In this document: one piece after another, positions 10,271-27,622 of the stretch
How the letters are laid out: each line of letters opens with the position of its first letter
Numbering within the stretch: the stretch's first letter is position 1
Origin: Sorex araneus
Lineage: Eukaryota > Chordata > Mammalia > Eulipotyphla > Soricidae
Length of the DNA: 64,000 bases
NCBI RefSeq assembly: GCF_027595985.1
Contig: NC_073308.1
Span: 14,476,511-14,540,510 of the forward strand
Direction of reading: 5' to 3'
The notes under the pieces: model-generated
Told to the model about the DNA's origin: nothing
The model's input: only the letters and a program-made list of their open reading frames with translations
Database searches by the model: none
Program-made: the position numbers and the translations under genes

Positions 10271-12340
10271 CCGAACGCCTGCGGTGCTGGAGCCTAGTGG
10301 GGGAGGAACCCGAGCCCCAGGGAGGGAGGTGGGAGAGAGGCCGAATGGTGGGTGTGTTTTGAGTGGGAGCCCGAGCGTTGCAGGGGTCCTGCGAGGGGAG
10401 ACGGTCCGAGGCAGCTTCCCCCACCCCCCACCCAGACTGCAGGAAGAACTACGTCCACCTAGAAGAGATGCAGAAACCCAGATGAGAGGCCTGGGCACCT
10501 CGGCGCAGATCCCAGAAGGTAGCTGCTGCCCTGCAGCCCGCCAGAGACACCTTCCCCAGGCCGCTCCCGCTGCAGGGGGGGCGACGTTTTCTTGTCGCCT
10601 TATCGCACCCCCCCCCGCCCCGCCTTTCAATCCCCACCCCTCCCCACTTCTCCGTCTTTTGTGCGGTTCCTGGACCCTCTGAACCACGTTTCTGCTTTTC
10701 TGCTTGAGCGACACGCACACTGGCCTCTTGACAGCGCCAGTTGGCGTGAGAACTCGCAATACCAGTGCACATGGGGCCCGAGGTGAGAGGTCCCTTGTTT
10801 TTGCAAGTCGCACCGGAGTCCAAGAGTACAGCCCTCCTGGCCCTCTCTCAGCACTTCTCTCAGCTCACAGCTTCTCTGATCTGCCTGGCTTCCTCTTCTG
10901 ACACTCCATGCCTACAGCTGCCTTCTCCCTGCAGCCCCAGGGGGCCCTCTTCTTGAGCCCAAATTCTTCTCCAAGGTAGTAACTGACACCTACTAAACAG
11001 CAGATCTGGTGGGGCTGGAGTGAGGGCACAGTGCCAACCCGGGTTTGATTCCCAGCATCCCATATGGTCCTCTGAGCACTGCCAGGAGTAATTCCTGAGT
11101 GCAGAACCAGGAGTAACCCCTGTGCATCTCCAAGTGTGACCCAAAAAGGAAAAAAAATTAAATAAATAAAAAATAAACAGCAGATCTGGGGGGACCTGGG
11201 GAAGAGGCAGACCAGTTGCGACTGCCTGGGATGAGTAGGGAGGGTGCCGAGTTTGGGGCTCCGGGCAGTCAGCTGGAGCCGGAGCACTGAAAATCTGTGT
11301 CTGCAGGAGGATAAGAGCTTTGAGAGGAAGCTGGGGGAGCTGGGAAACCTGCCTCCTGTCTGTTTTCTACCTTTTGCTTCAGCCACTAGAAACCCCTCAA
11401 TCAGCTCTGAGGACCCCAGTGCCCACCAGTGGGCACGAAGGCATACCAGGGCAAGCACCCCACCTCTACCCTGGACCAGGGCTAGCACCCCACCTCCACC
11501 CTGGCCACCCCAGACCCCTGGCCTGCCAACGTGCCCCGCCATGGGCCTGCCAGTCTCCTGTGTTGTGTGGGTTCCTGCCTGGGCATGATCTGGCCCATAT
11601 CCACACCTGGGGTGCCCATTGTCTCCTACTGGGCCATTTCCTCATCGCCTGGGTCTCTGGACTGCTTACCGCCCAGATCAAGCTGCATCCGCCTCTGTTC
11701 TGCTACCCTGTTCTCTGCTCACACTTTCCTTCCACCTCCTATCCCAGGCTGGGGTTGCTTCTCTTCATTGCCCAGCCCTTGGGTGGCAGAGACTAGGGTT
11801 CCAGGGAGGAGAAGGGAGTGGGGAGGCTGCTGCAGTGGGGTCCTGTTCTGAAGACTTGGAGAAAGGCGCGAAGGTACGGAAGTGAGTCACAAGATCAGTA
11901 GGATAAGCGGGGACCAGCCTCTGCCCAGGCTGTCCAGCTCAGGCCACAGAAGCTGCAAGAGAGGGCTGGAGCACACGAGGGGCACTGGGAGGGCCACTAC
12001 CGACTGGGCAGGACTGCGGGGTCAGGAGGGTCACTGGGAGGGCCCGAGGGAGAGAGGCCAGTAAGGAAGTTGATGGGAAAGACCCATTGAGACATCTAGT
12101 GAGAATGGAGGAAGTGAAACTGGTCAGATCTCAGATTCTAGAGCAGGGGAAGGTTGTGCAAGCGAGCCTGAGTCGGGCGGTCTTGGCAGAGCTCACAGCG
12201 CGGAGTTTCTAATCCGGGAACTAATCTAACGAATCTTTTTGTTGTTGTTATCTCTGCTATTGTATTTTTTATTATTATTTAAATTTATCTAACGAATCTT
12301 CTTTGGCTCTGCCTTCAATCCGCAGTTTGTAGTCGGGCCT
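10271..12340. other. PACC1-NENF intergenic stretch
   Basis: Apart from the SINE at 11010-11174, nothing is recognised: moderately GC-rich unique sequence with no plausible exon. An A/T-rich patch lies at 12235-12300. Confidence 0.5.
11010..11174 (+). mobile_element. Shrew SINE with deleted tRNA-like head
   Basis: Sense copy bounded by a 15-bp direct repeat AAACAGCAGATCTGG (10995-11009 and 11175-11189). The head lacks the usual GGGTAGGGCGTTTGCCTTGC segment, so the A-box/B-box spacing is shortened, yet the TSDs show it inserted normally. Confidence 0.92.
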
Positions 12341-12344
12341 CGGG

Positions 12345-17474
<5,130 letters not shown>

Positions 17475-17488
17475 GCTGCCGGCCATGC

Positions 17489-17494
17489 AATAAA
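17489..17494 (+). terminator. NENF: NENF poly(A) signal
   Basis: AATAAA 15 nt after the stop codon; the only canonical signal close to the NENF stop. Confidence 0.8.
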
Positions 17495-18735
17495 GCCACT
17501 CTCAGACCGTGCCGCCGCCACTGTCCTGCCTGATACGCCAGGTGCACCCCCACCTGGAGCCCCCGGAGCAGCAGTTGTGTGTGCCCAGCCACTGCCAGCT
17601 TTTTTAGGCATGGGGTGGGCATGACCGAGGGCAGCCCACACCCCTCACTTCATTCTACGTCGACCTCAGTTCCCCGTCTGCTCTCCCCTCCCCCCCGCCC
17701 AGGTCAGTGCCGCTCTTGGCCCTCCAGGTTTCTTTCCTTCCTGCCAGTCCCCATGCCCAGGTCAGGACCCTGCCTTGAGCACCATCTGCCTCAGTCTCAG
17801 TTTCCCACCCACTTCTGTGGCCACATGACTATCACCCTGGGCTTAGCAGTGCCCACAGCCTCCCAGGTGCCCTGGTGGGCCTCGCCCCTGCCTGCGTGGC
17901 TGTGCCGGCTCCTGGGGTGACCTTCCGTGGTACCCTTTTGTCTTGTGGGCCCACTTAGACACGTCACAGCCAAGGCTGGAGCATCTTGGGAAATGCCAGG
18001 TCCCTGCCGCTAGCCACAGTGCTCTCCCAACTCTGCACTGCTGCTGGGGCCTCTGGAGTACCCGGAATTCAGCAGCTGAGTGCTCTGGGTCCTCCTTTCC
18101 CTTCCCCTCTGAGCTGCAACCCCAAGTCCCTAGCCACTGTGCAGCTTCACAGAATCCCAGAGGACTGGGCAGTGCCTCTGTCCAGCTGACCCAGCCCAAG
18201 CCAGCCCATCCCCTGGCTCCTGTCTGCTGGGACCTGGGGCTGCCAGGGCACAAGTCAGGAGCTGCCTTTGCTTGCCAGGTCTCCAAGGGTCCCCAGGACC
18301 AGGACTCCACAGAGATGTGGGTCATTGAGGGGATCAGGATGTGGGGAATCCGCCGGGGTTCCCACCCCCCACCTGGTAGGCCACAGTGCCCCAGGAGTCA
18401 TCCCTTGGCAGCTGCAGGGGACCCACCCCCCACTCTTCAGGCCCCTCTATTCTGGGCACAGGTGTTGTCCTCCCCAAAGGGCCTGGGGTGGAGGTGCCTG
18501 ACCAGCCCTGAGTGTCCCTGTGTGACAGCAAATGCAGCCGCTCTGTTCCACTCTCCCTGAGCAGCTCCCTGTCCCCCACTGCCCCCACAGGCCCCACATG
18601 CCCTGGTGAGGGCTCCTGCCTTCCAGGAGATGGGGCCCGGCAGGGAGAGAGCGGCCCGCTTCCCCAGGCTTGCACAGCCGTGGAGAAAGCGGGGACAGGA
18701 CTAAAGGTGGGTCGGGGTCTCCGGGGCCCTAGTTA
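17495..18735. other. Intergenic stretch downstream of NENF
   Basis: GC-rich unique sequence. No exon, repeat or CpG island is recognised. Confidence 0.5.
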
Positions 18736-18739
18736 AAGT

Positions 18740-19076
18740 ATACACTGACACACAGTTACATAAGCAGCCCTACACATCACACACATGCATGGTTGCATAC
18801 ACGTGCACTCATGCACATAGTTGCATACACCCATGAACATAGTCACACACATACTCTCATACATTCTGTCATATGCACACTCTCCCCAGGGAAGGGTACA
18901 CACACACATGCACAGGTGCTCACTTGCACACATGCATACACATACTTGAAAATCTACACATACTCATGCACATACACACATGCATTCACAGTTATTTGCA
19001 CACATGTGCTCACACACACATGCACACACGTATACTCACATTGGTACACAGTCACACACGTGTGCATGCACTCACA
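18740..19076. repeat. CA-rich degenerate microsatellite
   Basis: Long imperfect run of ACAC, CACATGCA and CTCACACA units over about 340 bp. Confidence 0.85.
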
Positions 19077-19109
19077 TCCCACTCCCAAAGCAAGGCTCTG
19101 GAGGCTGCA

Positions 19110-19495
19110 TTTTTTTTTTATTAGTTTATTTTTAATTAGAGAGTCATCATGAGGGTACAGTTACAGATCCATACATCTTTATGCTCATGCTTCCCCCATA
19201 CAAAGTTCAATAACCCATCCCTTCACCAGTGCCCATTCTCCACCACCCGTAAACCCAACATCCCTCCCCCCCTCCCCAGACCCGTCTCCCCCCACCCCAC
19301 ACTGCCACTATGGCAGGGAATTCCCTTTTGTTCTCTCTCTCTGATTAGGTGTTGTGGTTTGCAATAGAGGTGTTGAGTGGCCATTATGTTCAGTCTCTAG
19401 TCTGTATTCCGCCCGCCTCACCCTTCCCCCACATGACCTCCAACCACATTTTACTTGGTGGTCCCTTCCCTGAGTTACCCAGAATGAGAGACCAG
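19110..19495 (-). mobile_element. LINE-1 3' end (antisense)
   Basis: T-rich start (poly-A in reverse), then ATCATGAGGGTACAGTTACAG, CCCTTCACCAGTGCCCATTC and a C-rich block. The same blocks appear in sense at 41510-41700 and follow ORF2 sequence at 13.8 kb. Confidence 0.8.
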
Positions 19496-21685
19496 TGGAG
19501 GCTGCATCTTGATTCACCTTTCACCTCTGCCCCTGGGTCCCAGCTCCCCTTCTCTCCCACCCGTACCTACCAGCTGGAAGTGTATCCTGGACAGCAGAGA
19601 AACCAACTTAAGCTCCCTTGAGACTCCGTAGGCAAGCTCGCTACCACCCCTGCCTTGGCCACCAGGGGGCGGCAGTGTGTAGCCGATGGCTCGCGCCGGG
19701 CTACTCTGAGGACCGAGCGCGGGATCCTGGCGCTCCCCAGGGCACATTCTCACCCCTCCCCTCCGCCCAGCGCTCCTCTCTCAGGAGCAGGGTCTGAGGC
19801 TCTGCCCTGAGGCCTCTGCATGCTGAGGTCCTGGGAACAGCCGTTTCTGCCTTTCATTTCTCTGTGGGCCTTGGGCCACAGCAGCTACTCTTGGGGCTCA
19901 GGCCTGGCCCTGGCTGGGCGTCGCCCCAGCGTTGCTCGGGGCCATCACCAGTGCCCGGGGCGAGCCTGGGCCCCCGACTCAGCACTGTGAGGGGTGTGCG
20001 AGGACGCCCGAGGAGGGAGGGGCCCCGTGGCGCCTGTGGCTGGGTCCTGTTCACGGCCCACGGGGCTCTCCTGGGGATCAGTAGGGCCAGAGGACTGCGG
20101 CCGCCCGGGGCGCCCCTTCCACAACACTCCCCGCTGGACACACCCCTCCAGAACATTCCACCTTACTGACCCCGCCTGCCCAGGAACCAGTCTCTGCACA
20201 CCCAGGAAGGGCACTGTGGACGCGGTGGCTGTGCCAGTGACTCAGAGACAGAGGCCGGGTCACCACGGGGACTCAGTGTGGAGGGCGGAGGGCGGCATCC
20301 CAGCCTCACCCAAGTGGGCCTGGCCTGCGCAGGAGGGGGTCTCCAGGGGTGAGAGCCAGTGTTGAGGTGTTGGGTGCCCCCGACACGGCCCCCCTGGGAG
20401 TCGCACACTTGGGGAGCAGTGCGAAGGGGCTCATGCTCTGCCCAGAACATTCCACACCAGCGTCCCCAGCCCCAGGGGCTGTGCAGCTGAGACAGCAGCA
20501 GGGGGCAGCCGGGCTCTGAGGAGGACCCGCAGTGGCCCGGCCCCTAGTGCCCGGCTTCTCAGGCTCGTGGCGTCCTGGGGTCCACTTGGCGGCCTCCCCA
20601 GCGGGTCAGGGTCACCAGCGGTTCCAGCTGGGGTGCCGCTGCTCTGTGCGTGCAGGGCACATGTTTCTGGGCTCAGAGAGCCGGGACTGTGTCAAGCTGT
20701 CACTCAGGGTTGTCAGAGGTGGCCCTACAGAGGGGGCACAAAAATACAGGACATCTGACCTAGACGCTGCCACATTGCCTCGCACCACGAGAAGCAGCTT
20801 GGTGTGGGGTCAGGGAAGGGCCTTTCTGAGCCCCTGGGACACCAGCCCTGTGTTCTTCCTGCTCTGCGGAGGGGGAGCCTAACCGGGGTGACAGCAGGAA
20901 AGGATAGACCAAAATGTGAGAAAGACACATGGGGACAAACACGGGACGGAAGCAGACAGACATGGGAACAGAGATATGGGCACACAGACAGGGCCACGGA
21001 GACACGAGGACAGAGTGAAATCCCGGTCTTTCTAGCACATTCTAGTGCAGCCTGAGCCCGTGCCCTGGTGGCCAGGGGGCAAAGTGGATGTGGCTTCCAG
21101 GAGGCTGGCCAGAGTATGAGGCAGCAGTCTCAGAGGCGTGGCGAGTTGCTCATCAGCCCCGTGATGTCACTTCTGGCTGGAGGCCGTGAAGTCAGGTGAC
21201 CTGGCCACGTGGGGGCTTCCCCACCGATAACACAAACAAACAGCCCGTCACCAGGGGATCGTCAGTCATGTGGGCGCTGTTCCCCAAGATTAGTCACAGA
21301 AGAGGCCAGGAGGGCGGCAGATGTGCCTCCGGGGCTGGCAGGAGGGCTGGGCCCAGTGTGGCTGTCGGGCACCCACAGGGCTGCTCAGTGGTGTGTCAGG
21401 CTCGAGGGCTCTGAGCGTTGTCACCTGGGCTCTGGGTGGGGAACACCAGAGTGGCCTGGCCCCTCCCTGCTTCAGCCACCTCCTCCTCAGTGGCCCCAGG
21501 GCCTCTGTCCAGGTCCTGCACAGCTGTCCTGTACCCAAGCCCTCCGCCACCAGACAGGTGGGTGGACCCAGGCAGAAACTGTCACAGCTGGTCACCTGCC
21601 CAAGGCGAGAATGTCCAGAACAGGCTAGTGGAAGCCCCCCAGTCATCCCACTGGCCCAGCTGGCCCGACAGGTACTCAGCTCTGT

Positions 21686-21817
21686 GGAGGGGCATACCCA
21701 GCGGTGCTCAGGGCTGACTCTCAGCGGGCTTGGGGGAGCGCATGGAGTCCGAGAATCGAGCTGAGGTCAGCCGTGTGCAAGGCCCGTGCCCCGCCCACTG
21801 CACTGTCACACCAGCCC
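21686..21817 (-). mobile_element. Degenerate SINE (antisense)
   Basis: CCCAGCGGTGCTCAGGGCTGAC, GTGTGCAAGGCCCGTGCCC and a CACACCAGCCCC end match the reverse SINE order. Confidence 0.7.
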
Positions 21818-23375
21818 CATCTTTACTTTAAAGCAATTTTTAAAAAGGCCTTTTCATTTTGATTTCATGTAAGTATGAAATAAGCCTTATCGTTTTGGGG
21901 CTCAGGGGCCAAACTCAGCAGTGCCAGGGCATCCAGTCATGGTTAACCGGCGCTGGCCACATGCCAGGCAGTGCCCCGACCCTGACCCTGTGTTTTCTCT
22001 CCAGTCCCCTCAGGCTGTTTGTGAAGCCCAGAGGAAAGGTGTGGCTTCCAGATCATTCTGTGGGCCACTGTCCTGGCAACCAGCAGCTCCAGCCTGAGGC
22101 TGGCGTCCCCAAGCCCAGCTGGCCTCGTCCCCCTGCCCCACCCCCACGCACCCGTGTCACCACTTCTGTGGGTCCCCTGTTCTAACCTGAGGCTCAGGAG
22201 ATGGAGGCTGCTGTCGGGACGGTGTGTCCCTCAGCTGCTCCCGAGCACTGCCCTCTGCTCCACAGGAGCCTCAGCGTGCCCCAGCGCCCCGTGTGCTAGG
22301 TCACCCCACAGATGTGAGCCCCACATGGAAGCAGAGAAGAACGGGGTGTCAGTAGGGTGGAGACAAGGGTACAGACCAGGCCCAGAGGCCCCCCTCGCCT
22401 CTCACCACCACAAGCATCCCGGGCTGTGCTGGAAACTTTCTGAGCCTGTGTCCCCAGCACTGCAAGCAGAGCACCCACACCCGCTGGGGACCACAACCGG
22501 CCGGACGCCTCCCTTGGGACATCTGTTCAGTGCCCTCACGTGGCTGGGGAGGAGTCAGGGTGGGCCAGACTGTGTGGTTGTCCGGCTCTCAGCCAAGGCC
22601 AAGCAGGAACATGGGGTGACCTGGAAGTAAAAAGTCGATTTTGTTCAGAAACTTTCTGTTCTTGCCGCTCCCGCTGAGACCCTTGTGTGGCATCGTCCCT
22701 GCCTGCTGTGTGTGTCACTTCCCATGTCCTGGCCCACACCCCTCAGAGCAGACCGTGACCTCATGGACATCTTCACGGTCGTCCCGTCCAGGGCTGCCCC
22801 CCAGCTGCCCCATCTAGCACCAGGTGCCTCAGGTCCATAGAAGGGCCCAGGACATGTCCCACCAGCCCCTCAGGACAATGGTGCTGAGGTTTTGGGGTGC
22901 CCAGAGCCGAGGAAACAGGACAGGCTGGGGTGTCTCCAGCGTCTCTACTGGTGCTGGAGACCCTGCCTGCTCCCACCGTTGGCGCCCCTGGAAGTGCTAG
23001 TGGGGAGCTGCAAAAAGAAGGACATAGCCGCAGCGACGGACGGGGCCCGTGGGTGGCCACGGCTGCCCCAAAGCTGCTCCCTCTTGAGGACGCCCCGCAG
23101 GGCAGCGGGCCTCCCTCACAGGGGGCGTTTCCCAGGCTGGGCGCTGAGGGTTACGGGCATGCCATCGCTCAGAGATCCTGACAATGACTGGCGTGACTCA
23201 GCGAACATCGGTCTGTGCCAGGCCCTTGATCAAGGTCATGTCAACTCCTGCCAGGGAAGGAACTGAGATCCCCCCGCCTTCCCCTCCTTCGCTGCGTCCC
23301 CTCTGCTGGCCCCCCGCATGGGTGGTTCTTGGCTCACTCTGGAACCTTTCACCGATCGCTGCAGAATTCCCAGAT

Positions 23376-23520
23376 AGGGCGGAGCAGCAGGACAGCAGGA
23401 GGGCTTTGCCTCGCAACAGCCAACACAAATTCTGTTTCCTGAGTCCTGCCAGGAGTGACCCCTGAGCACAGAACCAGGAGTAAGTCTGTGCACCACCAGG
23501 TGAGGCCCTCAAATAACACA
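23376..23520 (+). mobile_element. Degenerate SINE (sense)
   Basis: CCTGCCAGGAGTGACCCCTGAG and CAGAACCAGGAGTAAG are SINE body blocks; the head is largely lost. Confidence 0.7.
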
Positions 23521-24171
23521 AATTCTCAACATCTCCGCAAACCTCTTCCCACTTTCTGAGCAGGCATGAGGGGCACAGAGTGTCAGGAGAGACTGACTGT
23601 GCCTCCGACAAAGCAGGGCCCCTGCTCAGGCAACATCCTAGTCACGATGGAGGAGGGACTGGGGTCTGAGGGTCTGTGGAATGGATAGAGGGGTCTGTGG
23701 AGTACGGGACCCCAGGATCTCCTCCTCCTCCTCCTCCTCCTCCTCCTCCTGAGGGTCACCCCCAGTTCCCAGACCCCTCACGAGGAGGAATCTCAGGAGA
23801 ATCTCAGGACCTCACTAAGCCCAGCTGGCGCTGGCAGCCTGCCTGCTGCCCCACTCTCCCACACGCCTCTGCAGGGTGACAGACTGCCACCGCCCTTCCT
23901 GGCATGGCTGGCCCCTTCTCAGTGGGTGCCAAGTCTCCAGGAACAAGCGCCCCAGGGCTTGCCCAGGAAGACCCGTCCATCCAGGGGTCTCGTGTCTTAG
24001 CATCCAGCAGACCCAGATCACCTGGGAACCCTCCTAGAGGGTTCTTCTGCTTCTTCTGGTCATTCTGACTCATGAGGACAAGGTGGCTGCGGCTGCTGTA
24101 CTTCCAGACCTTGAGTCTGCATTCCAGAAAGGAGGAGAAAAGAAGGACAAGAGGACCCAATGCTATCTCTG

Positions 24172-24300
24172 TGGTTGAGCGGGGTCTTTGCACATGGTGG
24201 CCCAACTTCAATCTTTGGCACCGCATGATCCCCTGAGTACCACTGGGAGTGACCCTCAAGCATAGAGCTCGAAGTAGCCCTCAAGTTCCACATAGTTTGG
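24172..24300 (+). mobile_element. Degenerate SINE (sense)
   Basis: TTTGGCACCGCATGATCCCC and ACTGGGAGTGACCCTCAAGC fit a heavily mutated SINE body. Confidence 0.6.
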
Positions 24301-24335
24301 CCTCTAAATTAGGGAGAAAAAAAAATGGGGATGGG

Positions 24336-24338
<3 letters not shown>

Positions 24339-24392
<54 letters not shown>
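24339..24392. repeat. (GA)n microsatellite
   Basis: Uninterrupted AG dinucleotides for about 54 bp. Confidence 0.97.
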
Positions 24393-24393
<1 letters not shown>

Positions 24394-24499
24394 ACAGTGG
24401 GGAGGGGACTGGCTTTGCTTGCAGCCCACCTGGGCTTGCTCTCTGGCATCCCACATGGTCCCCGGCACTGCCAGAAGTGATCCCTCAGCCTCTCCCACC

Positions 24500-26060
24500 T
24501 TTACCCCCACTCCCCTTCCCCTGAAGGCACACCAGGGTTTTCCAGTGCTCACTTGTGGCTTCTGGCTTTGGAGAGTTGGTTGAGGGGCTTCTGCTCTTGG
24601 AGGACAGTGGGCTTTGCTCCCGTTGGTGCCCATGTGTCCAGCTTAGCAGGATTTCTGCAGAACCTTCAGCAGACCTGGGGATGCTCTCTGCCATCACCGT
24701 CACTCCTCGCTTCAAACCCTGAACCCCCAGGTGAAGTCGCCCCTCTCCAAACCAAAGCAGCCCTGTGCCAGAGAGAGTGGGAGGCACTTGGTGCCCCGCC
24801 AGCACCGCACAGTCCTGTGAGCACCACCAGGGGAGGCCCCTGAGGCCCGCCAAGTAAACGAGAACCCAAATCAATAAAAAGGAGAAATAACCAAAGCAGC
24901 CTGGAAATTAGTGACCAAACAAGAAAAACAAGTCCTGTTTTTCTCTGCACATGGTTTCTTTTCCACACATTTCCATTTGTCTTTGGGGGCTTGGGCACGG
25001 ATGCGTCTGTGCTATCCAGCTGCTCTGGGGGGCGGCAACACAAGGCCCAGGGCTGGATCCTCAGCACTAGGAGAGAAAAACTGGAGCTAAGAGGAAAAGA
25101 TTCCATACAAATATTGGCCACTAAAGATGGAAATCAAAAAGCAATTTCAGCTTAGAAGCTAGTCCTTCATTTCACCTCAAGAATTCAATGTTTTCCCCTT
25201 GATTTGAAAAGTAACTCTTCCTCCTCCTGTATCACCTCGTTCTAGCCCAAGCAGTGATGCACACGCTGGCCGGAAGGACCTCATCCTGGGAACTGTCTGG
25301 CTTCTCATCAACATGCCTGAGTAGCTCCTGTGGGACACGTTCTGTTGATAGGCTCAGACCACAGTGCTCTCAGCCGTGACCTCAGGGATCTCCTCAAGGA
25401 TCCTTCATCTGCTGAGTGTGCTCAGCTCTGCCCCATCTGGCCGCATGATGCCACCAGGGCCAGCTTATTGGATCCCAGTGATTTGCTTTGCAGCTGATGG
25501 TCTGAGTCAAATCCAATTTCGTTTTCAGGCGCTGGGCTTCTGCGCAGTCACGTGCCTTCTGTTTGTCTGCATCACACGGTTCCCAGCAGGCCTGTGCTGA
25601 GGTCATTCCCACCGTCCGCTCTGGCTCTGAAACGGGGAGCCCTGCTCATTCCCCAGTGCAGAGATGACGGGGTGGGTGGGGGACCAGCCAGGCCGTTCCC
25701 TAGCCTGTGCTCAGTGCTGCTCCCCTGCACGCGCCAGGGGAGCACTAGCCCCCACCCACCATCGGGCTGGCTGCCCAGAGCGTGGGCTGTGAATTTCCAA
25801 ACTGGGGGGACGTACGAGGGGTGGTGCAGGGGACTGCAGTGACCCTTGGTTACTGTCTTGTATAAGAATGGGAAAATGAATGTGTGCTGTCTACTCCGGG
25901 CATCAGCTTTGGCCTGCGGTCCCCGGGAATCCTCCCCGAGACAGAGCTTGCTGCTGCGTTCTCATTAGCACTGTCTCGGGGGCAAAACCAAACCTCAAGC
26001 GCATTTTCAGGGGAGAATGAGAATTGGTAACAGAGGCGAGGTTGTGGGACAGGAGAGGTC
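24500..26060. other. Intergenic stretch, nothing recognised
   Basis: Mixed-composition unique sequence. No exon, intact repeat or promoter signature is seen. Confidence 0.4.
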
Positions 26061-26074
26061 ATGGGGATGTGTGT

Positions 26075-26101
26075 GTGCATGCGTGCTGCGTGCCTGCGTG
26101 C

Positions 26102-26136
<35 letters not shown>

Positions 26137-26290
26137 CACACACAAGTGCATGAGGGTACATGTGTGCACATATATATTCATGTGAGGGTGCATGCATGCA
26201 TACATTTACATATGTGTGTGCACATGTATATGTGAGTGCATGCATGCATACATGTGTATGATGTGCACATGCATGTGAGGTGCGTGCATG
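26075..26290. repeat. TG/CG and ATGCATGC-rich alternating tract
   Basis: (TG)n grading into CGCGCG, then repeated TGCATGCATACAT units: about 200 bp of mostly alternating purine-pyrimidine sequence. Confidence 0.9.
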
Positions 26291-26299
26291 TAAAAAAAT

Positions 26300-26830
26300 C
26301 TGCCGGGGCGGCCAGGGGAGAGCCCCCGCGGCTCTCCCCATCGGCGCCCAGGTTCGGGGGTTGGTCCTGGGCCGGTCGCCCAGCTGGGGCGGCCCAGGCC
26401 ATGGGGCAGATGGAAGAGGAAACGAGGGCCAAGCCGGTTGATTGATTAGTTGCCGTTTATTCCATTCTCTCCACGCGCCTGTTCAGTCTCTCTGAGCTCC
26501 CCACTCTAGCCTCACACTGCCCCTCATTCCCCTCTCCTCCCGTCTCTCCCGCTCCTCTCTCCGCGCTCCATCTCGCAGCCTGGGCTCTCTCTCCTCTCTG
26601 GATTCTGACTCTGACTCTGACCTCTGGATTTTGACTGCTTCTCTCCAACAACTCCCTGACTCCCCTTTTCTGCCTCCCTCGTCTCTCTCCCCCAGCACTC
26701 TTCCTTCCGAGCCCCTCATTCCTTGGTCCCAGCTCTCTGCATTCTCCTGCTCCCCACTAGTCTCTCCATCTCTACTAGTCTCTCTCCACCTTGCCCTCTG
26801 GGCCCAGGCTACACCCAGTCTGGTAGCAAA
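26300..26830 (-). mobile_element. LTR-like element, uncertain
   Basis: On the minus strand a ~350-bp purine-rich segment leads into GGAATAAACGGCAAC (a poly(A) signal) and then a GC-rich segment with a perfect hairpin at 26315-26339. An R/U5-like order of poly(A) signal then GC-rich tail suggests a solo LTR or the 3' end of another retroelement. No terminal repeats or second copy were confirmed. Confidence 0.35.
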
Positions 26831-26847
26831 ATCAGATAAGAAAGCCC

Positions 26848-26976
26848 TTCCTGCACTGGTGGAGGGATGGGTAAACAATCATTGCATGACTGAAATGCAA
26901 ACAAGAAAGTTCCTAAGTTTGTAACTGTATCTCACGGTGATTCACTAATAAAAAAAATTTTTTTAATTAAAAAAAA
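26848..26976 (+). mobile_element. Short LINE-1 3' end
   Basis: GCACTGGTGGAGGGATGGGT, GTAACTGTATCTCACGGTGA and an A-rich tail match L1 3' ends elsewhere in the window. The 10-bp repeat AAGAAAGCCC (26838-26847 and 26977-26986) is the probable TSD. Confidence 0.8.
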
Positions 26977-27275
26977 AAGAAAGCCCACCAGGTTGGAAGG
27001 AAACACCTTCCAAAGCCCTTCCTGACTGCCCACAGGCAAAATACCTCCTAAAGTGTTTTTCTCCTTTCCTCAGTCCAAAAACTCAATCAACATTTTAATA
27101 CTAGTTATTTTGTATGGACACAATAAGAGATACATTGAGGCTTGTGGGGCAGCTCTCCTGGGAACATCTTGCCACAGACTCAGACTACAGCGCTCAAACC
27201 AGATTAATCATTCCTAACCCTAGCAGGATCCAAATAGTTATTACTTTTTAGATCATGACAGCATTTGTCCATGAC

Positions 27276-27620
27276 TGTGGAGAGCCTCCATGGAACCGTG
27301 CTTCGTGAACACCTGTTTCTTGTTGGTTGCACCGTGCTTCGTGAACAACACCTGGTGGGGAATCAGGATGTCTTGTCACGCTCACAAGTTATGGCTAGTT
27401 TATCAGCTGCAGACACTTGAGGGCAAACAGGCAGGGAGAAGTATATAAGGGGGGAAGTCACCTAGCTAGTCGGTTCTCCCTCATGCGTCCCCCTTTCCTC
27501 CTTCCTCCTCGTCCCCGTTCCTGATTTCTTCTCTAACGCATGAGAAAGTTCCTGAATAAATCGCAGCCAAGAGGATCTCCGAGTTGCGTGTTTCTTCACT
27601 GGACGAAGCGGCGCGAGACA
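27276..27620 (+). repeat. 5' LTR of the retrovirus
   Basis: 345 bp starting TGTGGAGAGCC and ending GCGAGACA (TG...CA). It contains TATATAAGG at 27442-27450 and AATAAA at 27555-27560, giving a U3-R-U5 layout. U3 has a 16-bp direct repeat ACCGTGCTTCGTGAAC at 27295-27310 and 27331-27346. The short length resembles IAP-type LTRs. Borders are inferred because no partner LTR is present. Confidence 0.85.
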
Positions 27621-27622
27621 GC

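Larger units (their letters stand above)
19500..24170. other. Unique GC-rich intergenic stretch
   Basis: Holds only degenerate SINE remnants (21686-21817, possibly 21898-22005, 23376-23520) and a (TCC)n run at 23719-23750. No exon, CpG island or gene-like ORF is recognised. Confidence 0.5.

Noticed and set aside
9678-10813. Long ORFs of 334 aa (+) and 364 aa (-) overlapping PACC1 exon 1
   Set aside because: They lie in a CpG island where stop codons are rare, are rich in Arg, Pro and Gly, have no domain, and are shadows around the short true exon.
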